A stretch of DNA of 64,000 bases from Candidatus Methylomirabilis sp. (GTDB lineage: Bacteria > DYJV01): positions 1 through 64,000 of the forward strand of contig DYJV01000003.1 in NCBI GenBank assembly GCA_020722945.1, written 5' to 3'. The notes below the pieces were generated by a model. That model saw only the letters and a program-made list of their open reading frames with translations. It was not told the DNA's origin and searched no databases. Of this stretch, positions 29,057 to 40,230 are shown in pieces (within the stretch, counting starts at the first letter, position 1; each line of letters starts with the position of its first letter). A program made the position numbers and the translations under genes.

Positions 29057-30028
29057 TTACTCCTCCATTTTTGTTTTCTTTACAGATTTTGCTTTTGCAT
29101 CTGTAGGGACTTCACCTTTTAAAGTTTTTATAATATCTTTTAGTTCTTTAATCTCTTTTCTTATCTCCTGATTATCTTGTTTAACAATGTAAAGCTCTTT
29201 GTAAGCTCTGTCAAGTTCTGTTTTGGTAGCAATATTGGAATCCTTTAGGACTTCGTAGGTGTATCTATCAAGGGATAATTTTAGTTTGGAGCCTGCTTTT
29301 ACAAGCTCTCCAAGTGTAGAGCCAAAATCTTTACTTTTAAAAAAACTATGAAAAACAGATTCATTTTTGTTTACCCATTTTTTAAAAAATTCATCAAAAT
29401 TTTCTATATTAGGATGTTTGATAATTTCATTAATAAAATCTTGGAACCCTTTTTCAGATTCTTTGTTTATGATTGCTTTAAACTTCTCAACATTCCCCAT
29501 ATAAGCTTTAAAATCTTCAACAATATTTTTTATCATATCATTATACTCCCTCGTCAAACCTATTGAAGGGAGCTTCAACATATCATCAAAAAATTCAAAA
29601 TTAACTTTTGAGAAATTATTGAGAACACCAAGATTACTTTCACTATTCTCAATAAAAAACTTTAAATTATTATAGATATTCATATCTGAAAAAGGTTTTG
29701 TAAAATCATTAAATACTTTTTCAGGAGTCAAATCAGAGAGGTTGAATATCTTAAGAACTATATCATTATAATTTTTCTGAAAATTTTTGAATAAATTCTG
29801 ATAATCAAAAACATCAAGTTTATTTTCTCTTTTAAAAAAAGCATCATTGAAGTTTTTATAGAAACTAAATAGGTCTGTGTATACTTGTGTCCCTTTATCT
29901 ATCTGAAAATAAGGGGTAAACATATCTCTCTGTATTGACGAAAGATCAAAGTATTTATAGTTGTTTGGTTTAAAAGAATTTTGCCACATTTCAAAAAACT
30001 TTTTCTGCATTTCCGTAAAATTGTCCAT
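29057..30028 (-). CDS. phaE: Class III PHA synthase subunit PhaE
   Basis: Adjacent to phaC; Phe/Lys-rich helical protein with C-terminal coiled coil ATKTELDRAYKELYIVKQDNQEIRKEIKELKDIIK typical of PhaE. Confidence 0.85.
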   Translation of the reverse strand: MDNFTEMQKKFFEMWQNSFKPNNYKYFDLSSIQRDMFTPYFQIDKGTQVYTDLFSFYKNFNDAFFKRENKLDVFDYQNLFKNFQKNYNDIVLKIFNLSDLTPEKVFNDFTKPFSDMNIYNNLKFFIENSESNLGVLNNFSKVNFEFFDDMLKLPSIGLTREYNDMIKNIVEDFKAYMGNVEKFKAIINKESEKGFQDFINEIIKHPNIENFDEFFKKWVNKNESVFHSFFKSKDFGSTLGELVKAGSKLKLSLDRYTYEVLKDSNIATKTELDRAYKELYIVKQDNQEIRKEIKELKDIIKTLKGEVPTDAKAKSVKKTKMEE

Positions 30029-30142
30029 TGTGAAACCTCCCTTGTTGTAAAAGAAATTTTAATGAGTAAAATAAAGTATTTGAAAAAGGTATAGAATATA
30101 AGAATTAATAATTTATAAAGAAATTGTAAATATTTTGCAAAA

Positions 30143-30904
30143 TCATAATCTCAAACCACCATCTACTTCTATAGTTCTGCCATTAACATAGTCATTTTTA
30201 ATAATAAAAAATAAAGTATCTGATATCTCTTTTTTATCTGCAAACCTATCAGCAGGTATTGTCTTTTTGATTTTTAGTTTTATAGTTTCTGGGATAAACT
30301 CTGTCATCTCTGTATCAACATACCCTGGAGCAATAGCAACTGACCGTATCTTGTATGGTGCAAGTTCCTTTGCCCATACAACAGTCATTGCAGCTACACC
30401 TGCTTTTGAAGCAGTATAATTACTCTGTCCAAGATTTCCAACTCTCGATATAGAAGATATTGATACAATTACCCCATGTTTATTGAATTTAACCATTTGA
30501 AAAGCAGCTTCTCTCGCACATAAAAATACACCTGTAAGATTGACATCTATAACCTTCTTCCACTTCTCAAAAGGCATTCTTACAATATTGCCGTTTTTAT
30601 CGGTTTTCACCATAAAAGAATCAGCAGTAACCCCACTATTGTTTACAGATATATCTACCCCAGAATACTTTTCAGCAACAGACTCATAAAAGTTTATTAC
30701 ATCATATTCAAGGCTTACATCAGCAACATAAGAGTCTACACTTACACCCTCTTTTTCAAAAAAAATTTCAGCATCGTGAAGATTTTTCTTACTTATGTCA
30801 CATATAGATACTTTTGCACCTGCTTTGGCAAGATCTAATGCAAATTGTCGTCCAAGTCCCCTTGCACCCCCTGTAACAATAGCTATTTTATTATTAATAT
30901 TCAT
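30143..30904 (-). CDS. SDR: acetoacetyl-CoA reductase / 3-oxoacyl-ACP reductase-like (PhaB/FabG)
   Basis: MNINNKIAIVTGGARGLGRQFALDLAKAGA; SNYTASKAG; PGYVDTEMTEFIP; next to phaE; internal ATG preferred. Confidence 0.88.
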   Translation of the reverse strand: MNINNKIAIVTGGARGLGRQFALDLAKAGAKVSICDISKKNLHDAEIFFEKEGVSVDSYVADVSLEYDVINFYESVAEKYSGVDISVNNSGVTADSFMVKTDKNGNIVRMPFEKWKKVIDVNLTGVFLCAREAAFQMVKFNKHGVIVSISSISRVGNLGQSNYTASKAGVAAMTVVWAKELAPYKIRSVAIAPGYVDTEMTEFIPETIKLKIKKTIPADRFADKKEISDTLFFIIKNDYVNGRTIEVDGGLRL

Positions 30905-31069
30905 TACCATTATCTCCAAAAAAAACATCCATTACTATTCTATAAGTAATAATAACAAGAATAGAAGTCAAGAGATATTTAATAAATTAATTAAAATTAA
31001 TCACTAATTTTAGAGATAATCAAGTAATTACAAGAAAATATAAAGAAAAAAATCAGATGATAATTTAGA

Positions 31070-31103
31070 TTGAAATAAAAAAGCGGAGCAAAATGCTCCG
31101 CTT
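31070..31103 (-). terminator. Rho-independent terminator of the porin-like gene
   Basis: Minus strand AAGCGGAGCA-TTT-TGCTCCGCTT 10-bp stem followed by a T-rich tract. Confidence 0.85.
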
Positions 31104-31126
31104 AAATAAATCATAATGAGTTGGTA

Positions 31127-32539
31127 TTAGAAATTGTATCTTACCCTTGCAGTTGATACAAATATATCCTCATCTGCATTGCCATCTTTGTCAGATTCCC
31201 AATAATCCATAGCATCTCCTGCGAATAAATAACCTGCATTTATTGCAAATTCAAGATTATCGTATAGTTTGTATTTTACATAAGCATTGACTTCAAGACC
31301 AAGTGCATCATCACTCTGAGACTTGCCATTGTTGTCTTTATACTCAAGGTCTTCAGCAAGCATCATATATAAAAGACCACCACCAATTGTAGTCTTTTTA
31401 GAAGTTTTCCATGCAAATAAAAGTTCATTCATTATGAAACCTTTGTCTCCAATGTATGGGGTCTCTACAAAATAATCATCATCTGTATAAGGTCCCTCCA
31501 TCAAGACAACACTATCAAATGTATCAACATCAACTGCCATATATCCATTGAAATCTGAATCATCAGAATCATCATCACCAGATGCATACCAGAATCTGTA
31601 AGTTAATTTCATATCACAGCAGAAATTATAACCTAAATCTAAACGAGCAAACCATGCATTTAGGTCATAGTTATCATCTGGAGCTGTATTACCAAGGTAA
31701 TCTTTGTATGAAACTTTATCTACACTTCCACCCTGATAAATAAAATCAAATCCTCCAAAAAAATTACCAGATTTGAAATCTCCACCAAGACCTATTGTGA
31801 ATATGTCAAGCTCTGCAGCTTTCATTAGTTTAGCTTCATACCATTCACCCTGTTTTGCACTAACTCCAACAAGCTCAGAGCCACCATCGAGGTTTTTAAA
31901 TAGATAATCAGCCCAAATATTCATTTTGAAATTGTCAGCAGGTTTGAAATCTACCTTAGCATAGATAGAATCAAGACTTGTAGTATCATCATTCTTTTTC
32001 ACTGATCTGTATTCATCCCCTCTTGTCCATCCAAAAATAAAATTTGAACCACTAAGACCACCATAAAGTTGAACACCCATTTGAGTTTCTTCCCAGAAAT
32101 ATTTGTTTAGTTTGAGAGGGAAAAGACCCATTTTAACACCAAGTTTATCATTCCATGGAAGTTTGAAATCAGTATACAACCATCTTGTTTCGATGTTTAC
32201 AGCATCACCAGAGAAACCACCACCTGCACTTTTACCAACGCTTCCACCTGCACCATACTCAAGAGCTCCCCACTCTGCTGCATATACACCTTTTACTTTG
32301 CCATTGTTAGTAGAGAAATCTGCCCAAAGTCTATACTTTGCCTCACCCCATAAATTGGTAACACTACCATCTTCAAGAGGTCCACCACCAGAACCATTAA
32401 ACCACTCATCATGATTGCTGCCCAGCATAAATCTGTTGTTAAAATCGCCATGCACTTGCATGTCAGCAGCAGAAACAAGAAGTGGAGTAACAGCCAAAGA
32501 AACAACTGCTAATAGAAAAAACAATACTCTTTTCATCAC
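31127..32539 (-). CDS. Outer-membrane beta-barrel porin-like protein
   Basis: Signal peptide MMKRVLFFLLAVVSLAVTPLLVSAA; alternating aromatic beta strands; C-terminal ...FVSTARVRYNF ending in F. Confidence 0.85.
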   Translation of the reverse strand: MMKRVLFFLLAVVSLAVTPLLVSAADMQVHGDFNNRFMLGSNHDEWFNGSGGGPLEDGSVTNLWGEAKYRLWADFSTNNGKVKGVYAAEWGALEYGAGGSVGKSAGGGFSGDAVNIETRWLYTDFKLPWNDKLGVKMGLFPLKLNKYFWEETQMGVQLYGGLSGSNFIFGWTRGDEYRSVKKNDDTTSLDSIYAKVDFKPADNFKMNIWADYLFKNLDGGSELVGVSAKQGEWYEAKLMKAAELDIFTIGLGGDFKSGNFFGGFDFIYQGGSVDKVSYKDYLGNTAPDDNYDLNAWFARLDLGYNFCCDMKLTYRFWYASGDDDSDDSDFNGYMAVDVDTFDSVVLMEGPYTDDDYFVETPYIGDKGFIMNELLFAWKTSKKTTIGGGLLYMMLAEDLEYKDNNGKSQSDDALGLEVNAYVKYKLYDNLEFAINAGYLFAGDAMDYWESDKDGNADEDIFVSTARVRYNF

Positions 32540-32612
32540 TTTCCTCCTTTTTTAATTTAAATTAATATTACAAAAAAATAAAACACTCTCTTAAATTAAA
32601 GAAATTTAACTT

Positions 32613-32641
32613 CTATTAAAGAAAATGGCTCACTTTGTCAA
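32613..32641 (-). promoter_or_regulatory. Sigma70-like promoter for the porin-like gene
   Basis: Minus strand TTGACA (32641-32636), 17-nt spacer, TAATAG (32618-32613). Confidence 0.6.
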
Positions 32642-32758
32642 TAAGTTTTTGTTTTAACTATATACTTTTTACATTTATTTTACAAAAAAAATATTTAACA
32701 AAAAGTGGTTAACTTATAAATTCAGAGCTGTAAATAGTAGTTATTGAAGTAAAGTTTA

Positions 32759-32787
32759 TTGCTTTTATATTTTTTCTGATGTATAAT
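32759..32787 (+). promoter_or_regulatory. Putative promoter upstream of trpS
   Basis: TTGCTT-N17-TATAAT (-10 at 32782-32787) with TG just upstream. Confidence 0.45.
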
Positions 32788-32833
32788 CAAAACTCATTAT
32801 TATAATAATTAATAGCCAATATTGGAGGGATTA

Positions 32834-33820
32834 ATGAACAATGTTTTAAGTGGAATGAGACCTACCGGGAAACTTCATTTAGGTCACCTGCACGGAGTTC
32901 TCGAAAATTGGATAGAGCTACAACACAAATACAACTGTTACTATTTTGCAGCAGATTGGCACGCTCTTACAAGTGATTACAAAGATACCTCAAACATAAA
33001 AAATAATATTTATGATATGATAGCAGACTGGATAAGTGTAGGTATCGACCCAGAAAAAGTAGCTATATTCATACAGTCTCACATAAAAGAGCATGCTGAG
33101 CTTCACCTTCTCATCTCAATGATAACACCTTTAGGCTGGCTTGAACGAAATCCTACATACAAAGAAGTGAAAGAAGAGCTTAGTGAAAAAGATATAAACA
33201 GCTACGGTTTTTTAGGCTACCCTGTTCTTCAGACTGTTGATATAATTTTATACAAAGCAAAATATGTCCCTATCGGAATAGACCAACTTCCACACCTTGA
33301 ATTATCAAGAGAGATAGCAAGAAGATTCAATTTTTTATACAACAGGGAAGTATTTATAGAACCACAGCCACTTTTTACAAAAGTTACAAAATTATCAGGG
33401 ATAGACGGAAGAAAAATGAGTAAAAGTTACGGTAACTCAATATATATCTCAGATTACGGGAAAACTTTATCTGACAAAGTTCTTAATCTTATTACAGATA
33501 CAAATAGAGTTAGAAGAAAAGATCCTGGTGACCCAGACAAATGTATGGCATTTGAATTCCATAAGCTATACCTATCAGAAGAAGAGATTTTAATGATAAA
33601 AAGAGAGTGTCCAACTGCTGGGATAGGTTGTTTTGACTGTAAGAAGATTCTTCTTAACAGAATTGTTGAGAAATTATCTCCTATTCACCATAAACGTGAG
33701 GAGCTTCTCTCAAAAAAAGACTACCTCAATGATATTATAGCAGATGGGGATAAAAGAGCCAAAGCTAAAGCAAGTGAAACTCTCAAAGAGTGTCTCGAAG
33801 TTATGAATCTCAATTACTAA
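32834..33820 (+). CDS. trpS: Tryptophan--tRNA ligase
   Basis: MNNVLSGMRPTGKLHLGHLHGVLENW; GRKMSKSYGNSIYIS; GGAGG before the ATG region. Confidence 0.97.
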   Translation: MNNVLSGMRPTGKLHLGHLHGVLENWIELQHKYNCYYFAADWHALTSDYKDTSNIKNNIYDMIADWISVGIDPEKVAIFIQSHIKEHAELHLLISMITPLGWLERNPTYKEVKEELSEKDINSYGFLGYPVLQTVDIILYKAKYVPIGIDQLPHLELSREIARRFNFLYNREVFIEPQPLFTKVTKLSGIDGRKMSKSYGNSIYISDYGKTLSDKVLNLITDTNRVRRKDPGDPDKCMAFEFHKLYLSEEEILMIKRECPTAGIGCFDCKKILLNRIVEKLSPIHHKREELLSKKDYLNDIIADGDKRAKAKASETLKECLEVMNLNY

Positions 33821-34936
<1,116 letters not shown>

Positions 34937-35070
34937 AAAGATATTAAAAAGCATATCTTATATTTATACAGCCAAAATCTAAAGCCACACAGCACTGCTC
35001 ACTTTATACTTTTTGTTGTCATATAAAATTTTATATGTTAAGGTTGAAAAATTTTAACATAGGAGGATTT

Positions 35071-35448
35071 ATGTATTACCTAAAAATCACTTCCTCTTTT
35101 GCTGCTGCTCATAATCTTCTCAATTACAATGGGAAGTGTGAGGCTCTTCATGGTCATAATTGGAAAATAGAAGTAGTGGTAAGGGGGAACGACCTTGACA
35201 AATCAGGTATGGTGGTTGATTTTAAAATTTTAAAGAATATCCTTAATGAAATAGAGGATACTCTTGACCACAAATATCTCAACGAACTTGACTGCTTTAT
35301 AGGAGTTAGTCCATCTTCAGAAAATATCTCTAAATTCATCTTTGAAGAGTTTGAAAAGAGATTGAGTAAATTTAGTAAAGATGTTGAAGTTTTTGAGGTC
35401 TCAGCTTGGGAATCAGACAACGCTGTTGCTTCTTTCAGGAGGTCATAA
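35071..35448 (+). CDS. queD: 6-carboxytetrahydropterin synthase QueD
   Basis: MYYLKITSSFAAAHNLLNYNGKCEALHGHNWKIEVVVRG; GGAGG before ATG 35071. Confidence 0.96.
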   Translation: MYYLKITSSFAAAHNLLNYNGKCEALHGHNWKIEVVVRGNDLDKSGMVVDFKILKNILNEIEDTLDHKYLNELDCFIGVSPSSENISKFIFEEFEKRLSKFSKDVEVFEVSAWESDNAVASFRRS

Positions 35449-36231
35449 TTGTTACTAAAAGATATTCATAGTCAGGGAGAACATATAAAAATACCAATAG
35501 ATAAAGTAGGGGTAAAAAACATCAATTACCCTATAATAGTTCTCGACAAAACCAAAAAATACCAGCACACAATTGCTTCTATAAATATGTATGTAAACCT
35601 TCCTCACCATTTTAAAGGGACACATATGAGTAGATTTATCGAAATACTTAACAAATATAGAGACGAAATAAGTATAAACAACTTTCATCAAATACTTGAC
35701 GATATGTTAGACAAACTTCAGTCTGAATCAGCTCACCTTGAAGTATCCTTTCCATACTTTATAGAGAAGAAAGCACCTGTTACAGGAGCTGAAGGAGTAA
35801 TGGATTATTTATGCACTTTCCTTGGAAGCAAAAATAAAAATGAAGATATAGACTTTATGATTACAGTCAAAGCACCCGTTACATCATTATGTCCATGTTC
35901 AAAAGAGATAAGTGATTTTGGTGCCCACAATCAGAGAAGTATTGTGACTGTTTCATTTAGATTCAGAAAACTTATATGGATAGAGGATATTATCCAAATT
36001 ATAGAATCTTGCTGTAGTTCCCCTGTTTACTCAATACTAAAAAGACCAGATGAAAAATATGTCACAGAAAAAGCCTACAATACCCCAATGTTTGTTGAAG
36101 ATATAGTCCGTGAGCTTGCAGAAAAGTTAAGAAATCATACTAACATCAAATGGTTTATAGTAGAATCAGAAAATTTTGAAAGTATACACAATCATAGTGC
36201 TTACGCATCTATAGAGAGTTCTAATATATAG
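35449..36231 (+). CDS. folE2: GTP cyclohydrolase FolE2 (type IB)
   Basis: TTG start after CAGGAGG; TVKAPVTSLCPCSKEISDFGAHNQRSIVTVSFRF. Confidence 0.96.
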   Translation: MLLKDIHSQGEHIKIPIDKVGVKNINYPIIVLDKTKKYQHTIASINMYVNLPHHFKGTHMSRFIEILNKYRDEISINNFHQILDDMLDKLQSESAHLEVSFPYFIEKKAPVTGAEGVMDYLCTFLGSKNKNEDIDFMITVKAPVTSLCPCSKEISDFGAHNQRSIVTVSFRFRKLIWIEDIIQIIESCCSSPVYSILKRPDEKYVTEKAYNTPMFVEDIVRELAEKLRNHTNIKWFIVESENFESIHNHSAYASIESSNI

Positions 36232-36238
36232 GGACAAA

Positions 36239-37777
36239 ATGATTGATACAAAAATCTTAATCAACCACGATAAGCTTGAAACACGAATAGCTGTCCTCGA
36301 AAATAATACTCTTGTAGAGATCTATGTCGAAAGGAGGAAGGAGCTTAATCTTCTTGGAAATATATACAAGGGTAAAGTAGTAAAGATACTCCCCGGAATG
36401 CAGTCTGCTTTTGTTGACATAGGTCTTGAGAAAGCTGGTTTTTTATATGTATCTGATGTATTTAACTATCTCAATCTGGATAATCTCTTCCTTTCAAATG
36501 AATGTATAGATGATCTTGATAATTTTGAAGAACCTCATTTAGAGAGAAATTACCATATTGAAGATCTCCTTAAAGAGGGTCAGGAGATATTAGTTCAGAT
36601 AGCCAAAGAACCATTGGGAAGTAAAGGAGCAAGGCTCACATCTCATATTACAATTCCCGGTAAACATTTAGTATTACTACCTACTCTGACTCATATAGGC
36701 ATTTCAAAAAAAATATATGATGAAAAAGAGCGTGACCGCCTCAAAATAATTCTTGAGAGTAACCGTGGCAATGACAAGTATGGTGTAATAGCAAGAACTG
36801 CAAGCGAAGGAGTTTCTCCTGAAGAGTTGAGAAATGACAAAGACTTTCTTGTAAAAATATGGGATGAAATCAAAAAAAAATATGAGCAGACTACAGGCAT
36901 CTCACTACTTCATAGGGATCTTAACTTACCTTCAAGAGTAATTAGAGATTTTTACTCCGCAAATATTTCTGAGATAATAGTTGACAATAGTGAGCATTAC
37001 GATACTCTCAAAAATTTTATAGATATTTATCTCCCCAAATTCAAAAATAGGATCTCTTTTTACAACGAAAAAGAGATGTTGTTTGAAAAATTTAACATAG
37101 AAATCGACTACAAAAAATTACTCAATCGAAGAATATGGCTTAAATCAGGTGGTTATATAGTTATAGATAAGACTGAAGCTCTCACTGCAATAGATGTCAA
37201 TACAGGTAAGTTTGTTGGGAAAGTAGAGCTTGAGGAGACTGTTTTCCAGACTAATATAGAAGCTGCAAAAGAGATAGCTTACCAGCTACGGCTCAGGAAT
37301 ATAGGTGGAATAATCGTAATAGATTTTATTGATATGCACAAGAAGGAGTATAAAGAGAAAGTTTCTAAAATATTTGAAGATGAGTTAAAAAATGATAGGA
37401 ACAGAGTCAATATTCTGAAAATATCAGAACTTGGTCTTATAGAGATGACAAGAAAGAGGACCCAAGATGACATTATAAGCAATCTTACAACCACATGCCC
37501 TATATGTGAAGGGAAGGGGCTCATCAAATCAGCAACATATATTTTATGTTCAATCTACCGAAACATAATCAAAAATCAGTCACTATACAGAAACAGAAAA
37601 CTTATACTAACTGTCCATCCATACATTGGTGAAATAATAATGGAGGATGAGAGAGATACATTAGAGTGGATTGAGAGAGAGCTTGAGATACAACTTGAAA
37701 TAAAATTTTTTAAGAAAACCTTTTCAAACAATATAGAGACTTACGAAATAGAAACTGAAGAGAAAACAATCTTATAA
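36239..37777 (+). CDS. rng: Ribonuclease E/G family
   Basis: NIYKGKVVKILPGMQSAFVDIGLEKAGFLYVSD; TEALTAIDVNTGKFVG; IVIDFIDM; TCPICEGKG. Confidence 0.96.
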   Translation: MIDTKILINHDKLETRIAVLENNTLVEIYVERRKELNLLGNIYKGKVVKILPGMQSAFVDIGLEKAGFLYVSDVFNYLNLDNLFLSNECIDDLDNFEEPHLERNYHIEDLLKEGQEILVQIAKEPLGSKGARLTSHITIPGKHLVLLPTLTHIGISKKIYDEKERDRLKIILESNRGNDKYGVIARTASEGVSPEELRNDKDFLVKIWDEIKKKYEQTTGISLLHRDLNLPSRVIRDFYSANISEIIVDNSEHYDTLKNFIDIYLPKFKNRISFYNEKEMLFEKFNIEIDYKKLLNRRIWLKSGGYIVIDKTEALTAIDVNTGKFVGKVELEETVFQTNIEAAKEIAYQLRLRNIGGIIVIDFIDMHKKEYKEKVSKIFEDELKNDRNRVNILKISELGLIEMTRKRTQDDIISNLTTTCPICEGKGLIKSATYILCSIYRNIIKNQSLYRNRKLILTVHPYIGEIIMEDERDTLEWIERELEIQLEIKFFKKTFSNNIETYEIETEEKTIL

Positions 37778-37895
37778 ACCTTTAATCTGCAACATAGAAT
37801 TATTTCTCACATTTTTATTTTCTATCCCCATTTGACTTTTATAAATAAATTTTGTACCTTATAAGTATAAAAATTTTATAATGTAGGTGTTTATA

Positions 37896-38585
37896 ATGCT
37901 TTACCAAACCACCTTTAAACTGACAGATGCTTCCATATTCTACCTTGAGAAAAATAATATTACCAAAAAAGATATTAATGAAATAATATCAAAATTCAAA
38001 ATACCTCCACTATATAGTGATAAAGCTATTTTTATAGCTAAACTTTTTACTAATTACGAAACAAAAATCCTTATAGATTTTGCAAATGAAAATAGCTATA
38101 TCAAGGAATTAACCTATACCAAAATAGACCCTTCAACACTTGATGATCATATTATCCCCTACTCAAAAATAGCAAAGAAATCTGATGAGCATGGCTCAAA
38201 TTGGGAGATAATATCTTTCGGTCAGATAAACAATATGTTTGTATCAGGATATGGAAAGGTAAAGGAGAACAACAACCTTAGAAAAAAAGAGCGGAATTAT
38301 AAAGCATCTATATTGCTACTCAAGCTTATAAACATCCCCACAACATCAAAAAATATAAATACTCTACAAGATTACCTGATAAATATCAAAAAGCTTGATG
38401 ATGTATCTATCTTCCTAAATGACTTATTGGAGTGTAAAGAAAACAATACTGAAAAGTTTTATAATGAAATTAGTAAAATATTATCCATTAGTAACTTTGA
38501 ATATTCTGAAAACTTCAAAAATATAGAGGGGTGTATATCAGATAAAAAAATTATCAAAATACCAACAGGGAACTGGCAATACTAA
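37896..38585 (+). CDS. Hypothetical protein, no family recognised
   Basis: 229-aa open frame with a TAGGTG ribosome-binding site upstream; fits between flanking genes. Confidence 0.7.
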   Translation: MLYQTTFKLTDASIFYLEKNNITKKDINEIISKFKIPPLYSDKAIFIAKLFTNYETKILIDFANENSYIKELTYTKIDPSTLDDHIIPYSKIAKKSDEHGSNWEIISFGQINNMFVSGYGKVKENNNLRKKERNYKASILLLKLINIPTTSKNINTLQDYLINIKKLDDVSIFLNDLLECKENNTEKFYNEISKILSISNFEYSENFKNIEGCISDKKIIKIPTGNWQY

Positions 38586-38592
38586 TTGCCAG
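38573..38592. repeat. Perfect inverted repeat across the overlapping stops of two convergent genes
   Basis: CTGGCAAT-ACTA-ATTGCCAG (8-bp arms, 4-nt loop). Confidence 0.75.
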
Positions 38593-39043
38593 CTACCTGT
38601 TCCTCTTCTACTACATTAATTTTAAGATTAGCATGAACTTCAGGGTGTAATTTGATTTCTAAATTAAAATTACCAAGTGTCTTTATAGGTTCTTTAAGTA
38701 ATATTTTCTTTCTGTCGATGTTAAGATCGTAATTTTGAAGTTCTTTCTCTATCATAATAGCAGTAACTGCTCCAAAAAGTTTTCCACTTTTACCTAACTT
38801 CTGTTTAATGTTAATCTCTATTGACTCTAATTTATTTTTAAGTTCTTCAGCTTGTATCTTTATTTTGTTAAGTTTTAAAGATATCATCCTTTTGTGGTGT
38901 TCAAATTCCCTTATATTTTTAGGGTCTGCTTTAACAGCAAATCCCTTAGGGATAAGGTAATTTCTTGCATAACCATCCTTTACTTTTACAGTTTCTCCGA
39001 TATTACCAAGAGCTTTTACATCCTCTTTAAGTATTATTTTCAT
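38582..39043 (-). CDS. rplI: 50S ribosomal protein L9
   Basis: [39 protein letters not shown]. Confidence 0.98.
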   Translation of the reverse strand: MKIILKEDVKALGNIGETVKVKDGYARNYLIPKGFAVKADPKNIREFEHHKRMISLKLNKIKIQAEELKNKLESIEINIKQKLGKSGKLFGAVTAIMIEKELQNYDLNIDRKKILLKEPIKTLGNFNLEIKLHPEVHANLKINVVEEEQVAGN

Positions 39044-39992
39044 CTCTGCCTCCCAAATTATTATTGTTAATTATTTTTCTAAAATTAAACCAATTGTCAA
39101 ATAAACCTGCTAATGCTACTAAAATAAGTAGAAACTGTGAAAAAAATATAAAAATATAAAAGATATTCTTCATAATCTTTGAGTAATTAAGCTTTTCAAA
39201 GCAAAACTCAATAACCGAAAATCCTTGTATCAGAAATAGATAACAACAGAGAATCAAAATATTAAAGGTTATCCATTTGATAGGAGGATATTTTATAAGA
39301 AAAATCTCAAAACCTGCTAATATAAACACCCAGACAACCCAAAATGGTAAGCTCCAGTTTGATATATCAACTATACCTATATCACTTTTTACTGCTCTTC
39401 TGACAATAGAGAGGTTAAGAAAAAATAAGCTACTATAAAAAATTATCATTAGTGAAGGTAGTATCCTCACTATAAGATAACTTATCTTGCTCAGATTATT
39501 TTTGATAGTGGCAATATCTGACTCACTTACCCCTATCTCCTTGTAACTTTGAAGAACAGCTTGAAAATTACTGTTAATGAATGAGGTGAAATCATTAGTT
39601 AGAGAGTATATATCCCATCCACTAAAAAGTAATATAAGGAGAATCGAGAGGAAAGTAGTCAATACCGATACTATAAAAATTGTATTAACACCTTTAAACC
39701 CTCTATTAAAAAATTCAAAGAGCAGAAAAAATGGCATTATATATTGTATAAGGTAAAGAGCCAAACTAAATTTTCCTGAAACAACAAACACCAAAATTGA
39801 AGATAGAGCTATACATATATATAACAAATAATTTTTGTTAGTTACTCCAATGTAAACAAGCGGCAATGGAGCAAAAAAGTTCAAAATACCACCAACCAAA
39901 GGTGAAATCAATGCTGACAAATATAGAGATGACGACAGCAGTGAAGCAAGAAGAACATTTCTTATATCAATATCATTTCCTCTTATAATCAT
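39027..39992 (-). CDS. YybS/DUF2232-like polytopic membrane protein
   Basis: Multiple TM helices; genomic position between rpsR and rplI typical of this family. Confidence 0.75.
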   Translation of the reverse strand: MIIRGNDIDIRNVLLASLLSSSLYLSALISPLVGGILNFFAPLPLVYIGVTNKNYLLYICIALSSILVFVVSGKFSLALYLIQYIMPFFLLFEFFNRGFKGVNTIFIVSVLTTFLSILLILLFSGWDIYSLTNDFTSFINSNFQAVLQSYKEIGVSESDIATIKNNLSKISYLIVRILPSLMIIFYSSLFFLNLSIVRRAVKSDIGIVDISNWSLPFWVVWVFILAGFEIFLIKYPPIKWITFNILILCCYLFLIQGFSVIEFCFEKLNYSKIMKNIFYIFIFFSQFLLILVALAGLFDNWFNFRKIINNNNLGGRDENNT

Positions 39993-40230
39993 TAGCAGTT
40001 GTATATGGAAGTAAAGCCATATTTCTTGCTCTCTTAATTTCTTTTGCTAATTTTCTTTGATGAGCTGCACATGTTCCTGTAATTCTACTTGGGAGAATTT
40101 TACCTCTATCAGTAATAAATCTTTTGAGTAACTCATACTTTTTGTAATCAAGTTCAGATTCTTTGTTCCCACAGAAGTAACATATCTTCTTTTTAGGAAA
40201 TTTTCTTATAGCAGATGTTCTATTTAACAT
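39973..40230 (-). CDS. rpsR: 30S ribosomal protein S18
   Basis: [64 protein letters not shown]. Confidence 0.98.
   Translation of the reverse strand: MLNRTSAIRKFPKKKICYFCGNKESELDYKKYELLKRFITDRGKILPSRITGTCAAHQRKLAKEIKRARNMALLPYTTANDYKRK

Noticed and set aside
32103-32414. 103-aa plus-strand ORF in the porin-like gene
   Set aside because: Pro/Ser-rich antisense frame of the porin-like gene; no start signals.
34937-35070. preQ1 riboswitch upstream of queD
   Set aside because: I could not find the conserved preQ1 aptamer pattern; only AT-rich inverted repeats are visible.
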